DNA from: CAMYOC01 sp963704875
GTDB taxonomy: Bacteria > Pseudomonadota > Gammaproteobacteria > Steroidobacterales > XN24
DNA length: 64,000 nt
Reading direction: 5' to 3'
Assembly: GCA_963704875.1 (NCBI GenBank)
Contig: CAVPIA010000008.1
Coordinates: forward strand, 744,001-808,000
Shown here: piece by piece, positions 25,919 through 35,968 of the stretch
How positions within the stretch are numbered: the stretch's first letter is position 1
Layout of the letters: every line of letters starts with the position of its first letter
Notes under the pieces: generated by a model
Databases searched by the model: none
Seen by the model: only the letters and a program-made list of their open reading frames with translations
Told to the model about the DNA's origin: nothing
Program-made: the position numbers and the translations under genes

Positions 25919-26482
25919 TTATACGCCGCGCTGCGTCTGAATCTGCCGGCGCAGGTCAATCCAGTCGAAGCCAGGTCCGGGATCGCGCTTGCGACCGGGG
26001 GCGATATCACTGTGCCCAGCGATGCGTTCGGGGCTAATTCCCGGATAGTTTTCGTCCAGCGTGGCAACGACTTCGACCAGCGCCGCATACTGCCGATAAG
26101 TGAAATCTCCCTCCTCGGTCCCCTCCATCTCGATGCCGATGGAGAAGTCGTTGCAACGTTCCCGGTCTTCGTAACAGGATTCGCCTGCATGCCAGGCGCG
26201 TCGATGGAACGGCACGAATTGAACCAACTCGCCGTCGCGCCGGATCAGCAGATGTGCCGAGACTTTGAGGTCCGCGATGTCGGCGAAGTACGGGTGGGCC
26301 GAAGGCTCCAGCTCATTGGTGAAAAGCCGCTCAATCCAGGGACCGCCGAACTCTCCCGGCGGCAGGCTGATGCTGTGAATCACGAGCAATTCCGGCACGC
26401 AGCCGGCTGGGCGCTCGTCCTGATTAGGCGACGGCAAATGACGGGCCTGCGCCAACAGGCCAGTTTCGATATCCAGGTTCAT
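25919..26482 (-). CDS. ampD: 1,6-anhydro-N-acetylmuramyl-L-alanine amidase
   Basis: Cytoplasmic zinc amidase that frees stem peptide from anhydro-muropeptides during cell-wall recycling and thereby limits AmpR inducer. The 187-residue protein has the zinc ligands in LLVIHSISLPP (H37 region) and GHSDIAPGRKRDPG, and the SAHLLIRRDGELVQFV strand of the amidase_2 fold. No signal peptide, as expected for AmpD. ATG 26482 is preferred to a TTG two codons before. With anmK at 4574, two recycling enzymes are present in the window. Confidence 0.95.
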   Translation of the reverse strand: MNLDIETGLLAQARHLPSPNQDERPAGCVPELLVIHSISLPPGEFGGPWIERLFTNELEPSAHPYFADIADLKVSAHLLIRRDGELVQFVPFHRRAWHAGESCYEDRERCNDFSIGIEMEGTEEGDFTYRQYAALVEVVATLDENYPGISPERIAGHSDIAPGRKRDPGPGFDWIDLRRQIQTQRGV

Positions 26483-26586
26483 TGGCAAGCGCGGCGTGGG
26501 TTTTGCATCAGAGCTGCATGATGCCCCGCTGGCCCCGGACAGGTAAAGACTTGCGCCCGAAGCACACGCTGACCATCATCGGAGCC

Positions 26587-27756
26587 ATGAGCACCGCGAC
26601 CCCCGATCTGGAAACGATGATTGCCGAGCTGGTGGCCCTGCCATCGGTCAGCAGTGTCCAGCCTGCCCTGGATAGCAGCAATCAGGATGTTTGTGCCCGG
26701 CTGGCGGGCTGGCTGGAAGATCTGGGCTTCGATGTGTCGCTGCAGCCGGTCCCGGAGCGGCACCAGAAGTTCAACGTGCTGGCGCGACTGGGCCAGGGTG
26801 AAGGCGGGCTGGTACTGGCTGGTCACACCGATACTGTGCCCTGGGACGAAACCGGCTGGTCCAGCGATCCCTTTGCCGCCAGGCGCCTCGACGACCGCGT
26901 GTATGGATTGGGCACGGCGGACATGAAATCTTTTCTGGCCCTTGCGGTCAACGCCGCGCGCGGGCTCGACGCGACCAAGCTGCGGGCGCCATTGACGATT
27001 CTCGCGACGGCCGACGAAGAAAGCACGATGAGCGGCGCCCGCGCACTGGCTGCCGACGGACGGGCGCCCGGTCAATACGCACTGATCGGCGAGCCGACGG
27101 GGATGCAGCCGGTGTTCCAGCACAAGGGCGTGTTGATGGAGGGTATTCGCATACTCGGCAAGAGCGGTCACTCGAGCAATCCGGCCTTGGGGCGGAACGC
27201 GCTCGAGGGCATGCTCGAAGTGATCGTGGTGTTGCGGAATCTGCAGGCCGAATTCGCCGATCGATATCGTCAACCGGCGTTCCAGGTGCCGGAACCGACC
27301 ATCAATCTCGGCTATATCAGGGGCGGCGACAATCCGAACCGGATCTGCGCTGAGTGCGAACTGCATGTGGACGTGCGCCTCAATCCGGGCATGACGGTCA
27401 AGGCTACCCGGGCACTGATCCGCGAGCGGGTACAGCAACGCCTGGCCGGCAGCGATCTGAAGGTCGAATTTTTGACCCTGTTCGAAGGCGTGGACCCATT
27501 GCGCGGACAGGATGGCGACCTGCTACACGCCTGTGAGGCGGCAACCACCTCGCGCCAGTCCGTGTGTTTTTGCACAGAGGGGCCCTATCTGCAGTCCCTG
27601 GGCATGGAGACCGTGATCATGGGGCCCGGGAGCATCGATCAGGCGCATCAGCCGGACGAATACCTGAGTCTGGGGCAGGCACAAACCTGTTCCCGCGTGC
27701 TCGATGAGCTGATCCACCGCTTTTGTGTGACCGGCCACGGCAAGGACACGCGATGA
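26587..27756 (+). CDS. argE: Acetylornithine deacetylase
   Basis: Removes acetate from N-acetylornithine in arginine synthesis. The 389-residue M20 metallopeptidase-fold enzyme shows metal-ligand motifs LAGHTDTVPWD, GTADMKSFLAL and the catalytic/metal pair in TADEEST, then the dimerisation domain after IGEPTG. The chosen ATG 26587 starts at the family N terminus; the frame is open back to 26482 without similarity. It is divergent from ampD (about 100 bp apart) and 48 bp ahead of bioA. Confidence 0.92.
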   Translation: MSTATPDLETMIAELVALPSVSSVQPALDSSNQDVCARLAGWLEDLGFDVSLQPVPERHQKFNVLARLGQGEGGLVLAGHTDTVPWDETGWSSDPFAARRLDDRVYGLGTADMKSFLALAVNAARGLDATKLRAPLTILATADEESTMSGARALAADGRAPGQYALIGEPTGMQPVFQHKGVLMEGIRILGKSGHSSNPALGRNALEGMLEVIVVLRNLQAEFADRYRQPAFQVPEPTINLGYIRGGDNPNRICAECELHVDVRLNPGMTVKATRALIRERVQQRLAGSDLKVEFLTLFEGVDPLRGQDGDLLHACEAATTSRQSVCFCTEGPYLQSLGMETVIMGPGSIDQAHQPDEYLSLGQAQTCSRVLDELIHRFCVTGHGKDTR

Positions 27757-27804
27757 GCGTCCTGGCAGCGCAGTCGGGCCCAGTCGAGGGCTGATGACCT
27801 GAAA

Positions 27805-29178
27805 ATGGATAACAAGTCTCTGGTCGAACGCGATCTCGCGGTCCTCTGGCACCCGTGCAGCCAGATGAAGGATTACGAATCATTGCCAATGATCCCGATC
27901 CGGCGCGGCCGCGGCGTCTGGCTGGAGGACTTCGACGGCAAGCGTTATCTGGACGCAATCAGCTCCTGGTGGGTCAACCTGTTCGGTCACGCAAATCCGG
28001 AGATCAACGCTGCGATCCGTGCGCAGCTCGAGGAACTGGAACACGTTATCCTCGCCGGTTTCACGCATGAGCCGGTGCTGCGACTGTCCGAGCAACTGGT
28101 GGCGGTGACGCCACCCGGTCTGGCCCGCTGTTTCTACGCAGACAATGGTTCTTCAGCGGTCGAAGTGGCGGTCAAGATGAGTTTCCACTTCTGGCGTAAT
28201 CAGGGAGAGACAACGAAAACCCGGTTCGTGACGCTGAACAACAGCTACCACGGTGAGACGCTGGGTGCGCTGGCCATGGGGGACGTGCAGCTATACAAGG
28301 ACACCTACAAACCGCTGCTGATGGACACGCTTACAGTGCCCTCACCGGACTGTTTTAACCGTGAGCAGGGCGAGTCCTGGGAGGATTACAGTCGCAGGCA
28401 ATTCGAGCCGATGGAGCGATGCCTGCAGCAGCACGCCGATGAGATATGTGCGGTCATCGTAGAGCCGCTGGTGCAGTGCGCCGGAAACATGCGCATGTAC
28501 CACCCGGTATACCTCAAGCTGTTGCGCGAGGCCTGTGACCGCTACCAGGTACATTTTATCGCGGACGAAATTGCGGTCGGCTTTGGCCGGACCGGAACAC
28601 TCTTCGCCTGCGAGCAGGCAGATGTCGCACCCGATTTCATGTGTCTTTCGAAGGGTCTCACCGGCGGCTATCTGCCATTATCGGTGGTACTGACCACCGA
28701 ACAGGTCTATGAAGCCTTCTACGCTGACTATGAGACCCTGAAGGCCTTCCTGCATTCGCATAGTTACACCGGCAACCCCCTGGGTTGCACCGCCGCGTTG
28801 GCGACGCTGGAGATATTTCGCAGCCGCGATGTGATCGGACGCAATGCCGAACTGGCCCGTCATATGGCGCGGGCTGTTTCCGAACTTGCAGACCATCGCC
28901 ATGTCGGCGAGATTCGCCAGCATGGCATGATTCTGGCGATCGAGATGGTCCGCGGACGCAAGACACGCGAACCCTTCCCGTGGCAGGAAAGACGGGGCCT
29001 GGGGGTATATCGCCACGGTCTTGAAAACGGCGTGTTGCTACGTCCGCTGGGCAACGTGGTGTATTTCATGCCGCCGTATGTGATCGAGGAAGCGGAGATC
29101 GATCTCATCGCCCGCACCGCTATCGAGGGAATCGACATCGCCACTCGTTCGGACTTCAGCCTGTCCACGAGCACCTGA
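27805..29178 (+). CDS. bioA: Adenosylmethionine-8-amino-7-oxononanoate aminotransferase
   Basis: PLP enzyme of biotin synthesis that uses S-adenosylmethionine as amino donor to make 7,8-diaminopelargonate. The 457 residues include WHPCSQMKDYE at the N terminus (BioA-specific), ISSWWVNLFGH, NNSYHGETLGA, FIADEIAVGFGRTG and the PLP lysine in LSKGLTGGYLPLS. Full length. Other bio genes are not in the window. rsmE follows after 2 bp, suggesting cotranscription. Confidence 0.96.
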   Translation: MDNKSLVERDLAVLWHPCSQMKDYESLPMIPIRRGRGVWLEDFDGKRYLDAISSWWVNLFGHANPEINAAIRAQLEELEHVILAGFTHEPVLRLSEQLVAVTPPGLARCFYADNGSSAVEVAVKMSFHFWRNQGETTKTRFVTLNNSYHGETLGALAMGDVQLYKDTYKPLLMDTLTVPSPDCFNREQGESWEDYSRRQFEPMERCLQQHADEICAVIVEPLVQCAGNMRMYHPVYLKLLREACDRYQVHFIADEIAVGFGRTGTLFACEQADVAPDFMCLSKGLTGGYLPLSVVLTTEQVYEAFYADYETLKAFLHSHSYTGNPLGCTAALATLEIFRSRDVIGRNAELARHMARAVSELADHRHVGEIRQHGMILAIEMVRGRKTREPFPWQERRGLGVYRHGLENGVLLRPLGNVVYFMPPYVIEEAEIDLIARTAIEGIDIATRSDFSLSTST

Positions 29179-29180
29179 CA

Positions 29181-29924
29181 GTGGCCAGGATCCCGCGAAT
29201 TTACTGCCCCGGAACGCTGCAGGCTGGCGGATTGATAACACTGCCGCAAAGCGCCGCCCGTCACACACGCAAAGTACTGCGCCTGCGTGCCGGAGATCGG
29301 CTGCGCGTCTTCGACGGTGCAGGTCACGAACATGAAGCCGTGCTTGCCAGCGACGGCACGGAGGCAGCGGCACGGATTGGCGCGGCACTAAAACCTGTTT
29401 CGGAATCCCGGCTGTCGCTGACGCTGGTGCAGGGCATCAGCCGCGGCGATCGGATGGACATGGTTGTCCAGAAGGCGACCGAACTGGGTGTGAAGCGGAT
29501 CGTGCCGGTGCTGACTGCACGCAGTGTGGTTCGTCTGAGCCGCGACCGTGCCGAGCAGCGCCGGCAGCACTGGCGGGCAATCGCCGCGAGCGCATGCGAA
29601 CAATGTGGGCGCAGCGTGTTGCCGGACGTGGCAGTGCCGCGGACCCTGGATGAGGCACTGGCCGATGAGCCGTGCGCCGGTGTGCGATTGATGCCATCAG
29701 CCGGCGCGGACATTGCGCTGTCCGCAATCAGACCCGACTCGGCCGAATTCTGTCTGCTGATCGGGCCCGAAGGCGGTCTTGACGCAGATGAAGAGAATCG
29801 TGCCGCGAGCGTCGGGTTCCTGCCGGTCAGCATGGGTCCGCGGGTGCTGCGGACAGAAACCGCAGCGCTGGTGGCACTGGCTGTGTGTCAGACCCTGTGG
29901 GGTGACTTCAACGCCACTCAGTGA
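29181..29924 (+). CDS. rsmE: 16S rRNA (uracil-1498-N3)-methyltransferase
   Basis: Methylates U1498 of 16S rRNA with SAM. The 247-residue SPOUT-fold protein has a PUA-like N-terminal part (RHTRKVLRLRAGDRLRVFDG) and the trefoil-knot SAM motif LLIGPEGGLDADEE, then MGPRVLRTETAAL at the C terminus. Start is GTG 29181. Its last 17 bp overlap the end of the convergent chpC gene. Confidence 0.95.
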   Translation: MARIPRIYCPGTLQAGGLITLPQSAARHTRKVLRLRAGDRLRVFDGAGHEHEAVLASDGTEAAARIGAALKPVSESRLSLTLVQGISRGDRMDMVVQKATELGVKRIVPVLTARSVVRLSRDRAEQRRQHWRAIAASACEQCGRSVLPDVAVPRTLDEALADEPCAGVRLMPSAGADIALSAIRPDSAEFCLLIGPEGGLDADEENRAASVGFLPVSMGPRVLRTETAALVALAVCQTLWGDFNATQ

Positions 29925-30378
29925 GCGATTCGGCCAGGCTCGCTTCGATCCGCTCCAGATCAGGCACCAGCGGATACTCGTTGATCATCCTGACGCGACA
30001 TATCACCGGCGCATCGTCAGGCCAATCCTGTCCGCTCTCCGGCCCGATCACATTCGAGCTAACCCGGACAAGCTGCGGCAAGCCCTGACTGAGAATGGAA
30101 TAGAAGCCACCAGGCAAACCGGCGGTCGCATGCAGGATCACCGCCCGTGTGCGGCTGGCAATCTCCGGTGTCTCCTGTCCGCAGGCAGACTCGAACGACA
30201 CCAGAGGGATCTCCCTGCCCTTCCAGCCGACCTTGCCCAGCAGCCATTCCGGGCCCTGCTCAAGCATCCGTAACTGACCCAGTCCGGTGACCTCAGCCAC
30301 ACACACCCTGGGCACGATCAGCCGGGCCCCGGCTATCGGAATCAGCAAGCTATAGAGTTCGTCGACGGTCTCAGTCAT
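29908..30378 (-). CDS. chpC: CheW-like protein of the Pil-Chp system
   Basis: A 156-residue CheW-domain protein that would couple receptors to the ChpA kinase. It starts at ATG 30378, inside the last codons of chpA (8-bp overlap ATGACTGA), so translation is coupled. The core reads LLIPIAGARLIVPRVCVAEV and WLLGKVGWKGREIPLVSFE, matching P. aeruginosa ChpC-like adaptors. It ends the operon and overlaps rsmE tail to tail by 17 bp. Confidence 0.85.
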   Translation of the reverse strand: MTETVDELYSLLIPIAGARLIVPRVCVAEVTGLGQLRMLEQGPEWLLGKVGWKGREIPLVSFESACGQETPEIASRTRAVILHATAGLPGGFYSILSQGLPQLVRVSSNVIGPESGQDWPDDAPVICRVRMINEYPLVPDLERIEASLAESLTEWR

Positions 30379-33300
30379 CTTGCATGGGATCCTCGACCAA
30401 CGCGCCGATCGCGGCCAGCAATTGGTGCTCCTGGTAAGGCTTGCCCAGATAATCATCAACGCCGGTCTCAATCGCCCGGGCACGGTGCTTCTGGCCGACC
30501 CGGGATGTGATCATCACGATCGGAATGTGTTTGAGGCGGGGATCATTGCGCACATGAGTAGCTACCTCGTAACCATCCATACGCGGCATCTCGATATCCA
30601 GCAGCATGATGTCCGGCATATGTTCCTGGAGCAGGGCGACCGCATCTACCCCATCCTTGGCCGTGATCACCCGCATGCCATTGCGTTCCAGCAGGCGCTC
30701 GGTGACCCGGCGGACTGTGATCGAGTCATCCACCACCATCACGAAAATCCGGTCATCACGATGCTCTTTCTCGACCGGCTCGGGATAGGCGCTGTCGAGC
30801 ATTGGCCGGCTGCGGATCAGAGCGCCGGCATCAAGGATCACCACGATGCTGCCATCGCCGAGGATGGTCGCACCCGACAAACCCCGGATCCCGGCCAGTT
30901 GTGGCCCCAGGGTCTTGACCACAATTTCTCTCGCGCCGAGCATTTCGTCTGTGAGCAACGCAGTCGACGCCTCGCCGGCCCGCACCAGCACCACCGGGAT
31001 ACTGGTGTCGTCTTCCGGCAAGGGCAGCGCGTGCCCGTCTACCAGGGTCGCCAGATGACGGAAATGATAATCCCGGTCGCCATAACGGTACGGTACCGGG
31101 CGCTCTCCCAGATGCCGCGCCAGTTCGCGACCCGGCAACCTGACCACACCCTCGATCGTCGGCAGCGGCAGGGCAAATAGCTCATCCGCGCAGCGTACGA
31201 TCAGCGCCTGAGTGATGGCTCGGGTATACGGCAATCTGACCAGGAACCGGGTGCCCTTGTCGGGACGGGTCTCAATTTGCATCGAGCCACCCAGATCTCT
31301 GATCTCGGTCGCAACCACATCCATGCCAACACCGCGCCCGGCCGACTGGGTGAGCTGCACAGCAGTACTGAACCCCGGTTTCAGGATCAGCTCTGCAGCC
31401 GCGTCCACACTGAGTTGCTGACCCGGCTCGATCATCCCCTGCAGTTCAGCACGGCGGCGTATGGCCTCGATATCCAGGCCAACGCCGTCATCGGCGACCT
31501 CGACAATGATCTCGGAGCCTTCGCGCCGCAGGCCGATCTCGATATGACCGACTTCAGGCTTGTCCTTTCGCACGCGCGCTTCCGGCGTTTCGATGCCGTG
31601 GATGACGGCGTTCCGCAACAGATGTTCAAACGGCGGCAACATCCGGTCCATCACCTGGCGATCCAGCTCGCTGGTACCGCCCTGAATCTGCAGTTCAGCC
31701 TGCTTGCCATTCTCCCTTGCGGCCTGACGGACGATCCTGCTCAGACGTTGCGCATGACGACTGAACGGCACCATGCGCGTGCGCATCAGCCCATCCTGTA
31801 ATTCGGAGATCACGCGGGCCTGCTGAGTGAGCAATGTCTCACCGTCGCGCACCAGCTCGCTCAAGACTTGTTGCAGGCTGGCAACGTCATTGGCTGCCTC
31901 TGCCAGTGCTCGCGACAACTGCTGAATCATCGAATAACGATCCAGCTCCAACGGGTCAAAATCGTCTCTTCGGGGCACCGCATCCTGGTGCCGGTTGAGG
32001 ATCTGCGCCTCGGTTTCCATTTCCAGTTTGCGCAACTGGTCACGCAAACGAACCACAGTCTGATTCAATTCGTCGAGATTGAAGTCAACCGAACCGAGTT
32101 GCTGCTCAAGCCGCGAGCGGAAGATACTGACCTCTCCGGCTGCGTTGAGCAGATTCTCCAGCAGCTCGGCATCGACCCGCGCGACTTCCGGGCGTCCCAG
32201 CGCCGGACTCGATACGCGCAGACCAGATGCCGCTTCGACTAACTCGGGCGCGGCGATCGGAACGGGTGTAACGGCAGGCTCGGCCGGCGCCGCCTTTTCG
32301 GCGGCAATATCCTCTGACGCCGGCGGCAATTCAGGCTTCTCAGGCTCCGACACCGGCGCCGGCCTGGCCACCGGCCAGTCGATAGCGCGGGTCTCCGGTG
32401 CGGCAGCAGCCGGCGGTAGCTCGATGCCCGGACTCACCTCAGCATCCGACATGGCTTCTGCCGGCAACCCAGCATCTGGCTCGGACACAAGCTCGGGCAC
32501 CGGCTGGGTGTCCGGCGCAATTTCCTGCTCGACTTCCGGCGCTGTTGGTGGCCCCTCGGCCTCAGCTGCGGTGTCGACGTCCACGGTCTCGCCCGCAGTC
32601 ACCGCCGCAAGCGCCCTGGTCAGGTCTGGCGCCACCGACGGCATGTGACCGCCTTCAACAAGGTCCCGCATGCGATGCAGTTCGTCCAGCGACCGTTGTA
32701 TGTGCTGATCGGCAGCACTCAGATCCGCCACCTGATTGCCGGCAACGCCTGTCACCAGGGATTCCAGCGCGTGGCTCAGGTCTCCCATCGAGGCGATTCC
32801 GGCCAGCCGGGCCCCACCCTTGAGCGTATGCAGATGGCGCTGCAGCTCATGCAGGCGATGACCCTCCGTTGGCGCCTGACGCCAATCGTTGAGCGTTATC
32901 TCCGCCTGTTCAAGCAACTCGGTCGCTTCTTCGCAGAATATTCCTGCGATCTCTTCGTCTATATCCAGCAGCGGCTCTGCCAAATCCGACTCCGGCGCCT
33001 CCGCTTCGGCCTCTGTCTGCGCCAAGCCCGCGTCCTCGTCGAAACTCGTCGCTTCGAAGCTCAGCTCATCTGATATCGCTTCCGGCGGCTGAGTCGTTTC
33101 GGGCTCTTCCTCCTGCGCCTCCGCCTCGGCAGCCTGCTGCTCCATCGCTGCCTCGGCCCTGAGCACGTACTCTGAATATTCATGGCGCAGGCTGTTCGCC
33201 AGTTCGCCCCCGTCGACGGTGATCGGTTTTCCATCTCGGATCTGATCAATGATCTCGCCAATCAATGCGGATGCCTTTTGACACAGTGTCAGGCCCGCGG

Positions 33301-35914
33301 CGCTCAATCCCGCCTGATCTTCGAACAGGCGCCGGACAAGCTCATTCAAAGGCGCCGCCAACTCCACTGCCCTGGCCACGCCCGCCATATTCGCGCTGCC
33401 GCTCAGCGTGTGGCATGCGCGATGCATCTCTTCGGTGACCGGATGCGGCTCCGACGCATCATCGCGGCTATCCAGATAGGCGCGGATCGCGGCCAGATGC
33501 CCGGAGGCCTCCTTGGTAAAGATCTCGCGCAGAACCGGGTCCATCTCGGTGCGCGCAGACTCCTCCGGCATGATCCGGATTTCACGACCGGACAGCGTCT
33601 GCTCGAGCATCAATTCCGCTTCAGGACTGGCTTCTGCGAAAGCTTTCGCCTGGTCGATGAAGGCGGCGATATCGTGTTCGGGTTCGCGGCCGGTTTCCAG
33701 CTGTTCGATCAGCGCCGGCACCAGATTCACAGCACCCCGCATGAAAGCAAGCAATGCGGGCGTCGGTTTGACACCGCCGTCGATGATCCGGTTTAGCAGA
33801 TGCTCGATCGCCCAGCCGAATTCACCCAGCCGCTCGGCGCCGACCATCCGGCCGCTGCCCTTGAGCGTGTGAAACTGACGGCGCAACTCGCCCAGAATCC
33901 GCTCATCTGATGGGTTCTCGACCCAGCCTGGCAGCAAGCCGATCATCGTCGCGTGTAGTTCGCCGGCTTCCTCGATAAACAGCTCGAGCAGCTCCGGGTC
34001 GATACGTCTGGCTTCCGGGCCAACGCTCGGCGGCGGTGGCGGTGTCTCCGCCGGCAGCTCAAAGTCCACGCCCGGGCGTTGCATCACCTGGGTCTTCTCG
34101 TGTGTTGGGGCTGACGAACCCGCATCAGCGCCGGCATCGAGTCTCGGTAGCTGGACGGTCTCGGCATGACTGGCCGGGCTTTGCTCGGCGACTTCGAAAT
34201 CCGGCTCCCGGCGCATCGTCTCCAGCGCGGCCAGGCAGGCTTCGGCGTTGTCGAGCATGTACATGGGATCGCTGCGACCAAGCTGGATCGTCTCCATGTA
34301 GTACTCGACGCTGACGATCGCGTCGGCCAGGCGGTCCAGCGCATCGACCGAAGGCACCGCATCGCCGATCGACAGCCAAAGCCGAATGCTGCGCCCTATG
34401 CGTTCGACAATGTTCACCGCGCGGCTGCGATCCAGCATCAACAATCCGGCAGTAATGCCACGCAGATGGCCCGGCACCTCGTCCAGCATCTGTGGTTCCA
34501 GCGGCGCGTCCAGCGACTGGACGATGGCATCTTTAACCAGGCCAAGATTGAGAATGCACTCTTTCAGTACTGTCGAAGTGACTTCCTGAAAGTCGCGGTT
34601 CGATTCCATCTCGTCCAGATCCGAATCCGCGTTTCCCGCGTCGCTATCCTCGCCAACGAGTCCGATCATCTGGCTGTCCAGATTATCCTCGACTTCGATC
34701 AGAACGGTTGCGACTGCGAGCAGGTCCGCTTCCTCGGCGATCTTCTCGCCGTCGGCGATCGCGCGAAGCTCATCGGACTGGTTTTGCACTGCTGTTTGCA
34801 GCCCACCAAGACCCAGGACGCCGAGGGTATCGCCGATCTTCTTTAGTAATTCCAGCTGCGGTTGAAGATCCTCGGTCCGCTGCAGGCCGGTGCGCACGAA
34901 GATATCGAGCACATCCTTGACCTTGGTCAGATCCTCCCGGATCGCCGCGGCCACCGTTTGCATCAACTTGACGCTGGGTGCGGAGAGACTGTCGCGAGCC
35001 CCTTCGAGCGCGTCTTCGTCCGGTATCAGTTCTCCAAGACTGAAGCAGTTGCGGATCGCGGTAACACGCTTGCCGCGAGACAGGGAGCGGGCAACGTAGA
35101 ACAACAGACTGTTGAGCAATTCGAACGGAGGGTTGGACTCCAGGCTGCCCTCTCCTTCCCTGATCACCAGCCGGATCTGAAGGTCGACGTGACCCATCAG
35201 GCGTTTTACCGCTGGCGCGCTTTCCAGGCCATTCTGACGCAAGGCCTCGATCACGCCACCGGTGACCCACCAAAGCTGGTAGCTGCGATCTTCGACCGCG
35301 GTGGTCTCCAGCATGGAAACAATATCGGCCATCGCGGCCAGACTGCTGTCGGGCTGCTCGCCCCTGATCCAGTGCAGCAATGCGGTCTGAAACTGTGGCC
35401 TCAGACGCTTGGCCAGTTCCGGGAAACTCTCTCCGGTAAGCTGGCGCGGCGGCGTCTCGCGCTCCACGCGCCGGTCCGGCGGCAGATCCAGCAACAGGAT
35501 CGTGTTTTCCGAGAGCAGGGGATGCCCGCGCACCGCGCGCAAATCATTCAACAATGGCAGCAGTACCAGCGGGATATCCTTACCGCCGCTAAGGACCCGG
35601 TCCATATACGCAGGCAACTGCACCATGGATCGGGTCAACGCATCCAGACCCTCACCGCGTCGCACGCTATCGCCACTCAGATCCAGCATCGCCTGTGAGA
35701 CGAGCTCCATTTCCTCAGCCAGCAGCGCCGCACCGTGAACTTCCACCAGCTGCAGGGCACCGTGCACCTGGTGCATACGCTCTGCGCAACGGCTTAGGGC
35801 CGAATGATTGTCCGGCCGCTCGATGTACTCCTCGAGAGCCTGACGCGCCTCCAGCAGCGTCGGGCCGAGTTGCTCGTTGACCCAGACCAGGGCCTGTGAA
35901 ACAGCTTTAGTCAT
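30371..35914 (-). CDS. chpA: Hybrid chemotaxis histidine kinase ChpA/PilL
   Basis: A 1847-residue CheA-type kinase that governs type IV pilus activity. Order seen: an N-terminal degenerate Hpt/FimL-like half (about 1-560, MHQVHGALQ at 47-55 without the lysine), three canonical Hpt sites H682 (FHTLKGS), H835 (CHTLSGS) and H1029 (LHTLKGG), an acidic Pro/Ala linker (about 1100-1245), the dimerisation helices (about 1245-1405), the ATPase domain (N box with N1435, GRGVGMD at about 1527), a CheW-like domain (about 1565-1700) and a C-terminal receiver with D1773 and K1825. P. aeruginosa ChpA is longer with more phosphotransfer sites, so this is a shorter version. Confidence 0.96.
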   Translation of the reverse strand: MTKAVSQALVWVNEQLGPTLLEARQALEEYIERPDNHSALSRCAERMHQVHGALQLVEVHGAALLAEEMELVSQAMLDLSGDSVRRGEGLDALTRSMVQLPAYMDRVLSGGKDIPLVLLPLLNDLRAVRGHPLLSENTILLLDLPPDRRVERETPPRQLTGESFPELAKRLRPQFQTALLHWIRGEQPDSSLAAMADIVSMLETTAVEDRSYQLWWVTGGVIEALRQNGLESAPAVKRLMGHVDLQIRLVIREGEGSLESNPPFELLNSLLFYVARSLSRGKRVTAIRNCFSLGELIPDEDALEGARDSLSAPSVKLMQTVAAAIREDLTKVKDVLDIFVRTGLQRTEDLQPQLELLKKIGDTLGVLGLGGLQTAVQNQSDELRAIADGEKIAEEADLLAVATVLIEVEDNLDSQMIGLVGEDSDAGNADSDLDEMESNRDFQEVTSTVLKECILNLGLVKDAIVQSLDAPLEPQMLDEVPGHLRGITAGLLMLDRSRAVNIVERIGRSIRLWLSIGDAVPSVDALDRLADAIVSVEYYMETIQLGRSDPMYMLDNAEACLAALETMRREPDFEVAEQSPASHAETVQLPRLDAGADAGSSAPTHEKTQVMQRPGVDFELPAETPPPPPSVGPEARRIDPELLELFIEEAGELHATMIGLLPGWVENPSDERILGELRRQFHTLKGSGRMVGAERLGEFGWAIEHLLNRIIDGGVKPTPALLAFMRGAVNLVPALIEQLETGREPEHDIAAFIDQAKAFAEASPEAELMLEQTLSGREIRIMPEESARTEMDPVLREIFTKEASGHLAAIRAYLDSRDDASEPHPVTEEMHRACHTLSGSANMAGVARAVELAAPLNELVRRLFEDQAGLSAAGLTLCQKASALIGEIIDQIRDGKPITVDGGELANSLRHEYSEYVLRAEAAMEQQAAEAEAQEEEPETTQPPEAISDELSFEATSFDEDAGLAQTEAEAEAPESDLAEPLLDIDEEIAGIFCEEATELLEQAEITLNDWRQAPTEGHRLHELQRHLHTLKGGARLAGIASMGDLSHALESLVTGVAGNQVADLSAADQHIQRSLDELHRMRDLVEGGHMPSVAPDLTRALAAVTAGETVDVDTAAEAEGPPTAPEVEQEIAPDTQPVPELVSEPDAGLPAEAMSDAEVSPGIELPPAAAAPETRAIDWPVARPAPVSEPEKPELPPASEDIAAEKAAPAEPAVTPVPIAAPELVEAASGLRVSSPALGRPEVARVDAELLENLLNAAGEVSIFRSRLEQQLGSVDFNLDELNQTVVRLRDQLRKLEMETEAQILNRHQDAVPRRDDFDPLELDRYSMIQQLSRALAEAANDVASLQQVLSELVRDGETLLTQQARVISELQDGLMRTRMVPFSRHAQRLSRIVRQAARENGKQAELQIQGGTSELDRQVMDRMLPPFEHLLRNAVIHGIETPEARVRKDKPEVGHIEIGLRREGSEIIVEVADDGVGLDIEAIRRRAELQGMIEPGQQLSVDAAAELILKPGFSTAVQLTQSAGRGVGMDVVATEIRDLGGSMQIETRPDKGTRFLVRLPYTRAITQALIVRCADELFALPLPTIEGVVRLPGRELARHLGERPVPYRYGDRDYHFRHLATLVDGHALPLPEDDTSIPVVLVRAGEASTALLTDEMLGAREIVVKTLGPQLAGIRGLSGATILGDGSIVVILDAGALIRSRPMLDSAYPEPVEKEHRDDRIFVMVVDDSITVRRVTERLLERNGMRVITAKDGVDAVALLQEHMPDIMLLDIEMPRMDGYEVATHVRNDPRLKHIPIVMITSRVGQKHRARAIETGVDDYLGKPYQEHQLLAAIGALVEDPMQDD

Positions 35915-35968
35915 CGATTTATTTTTCGTCGCTCAGCGAGCCCGACGTTTCTTCTGACCGTCATCCAT

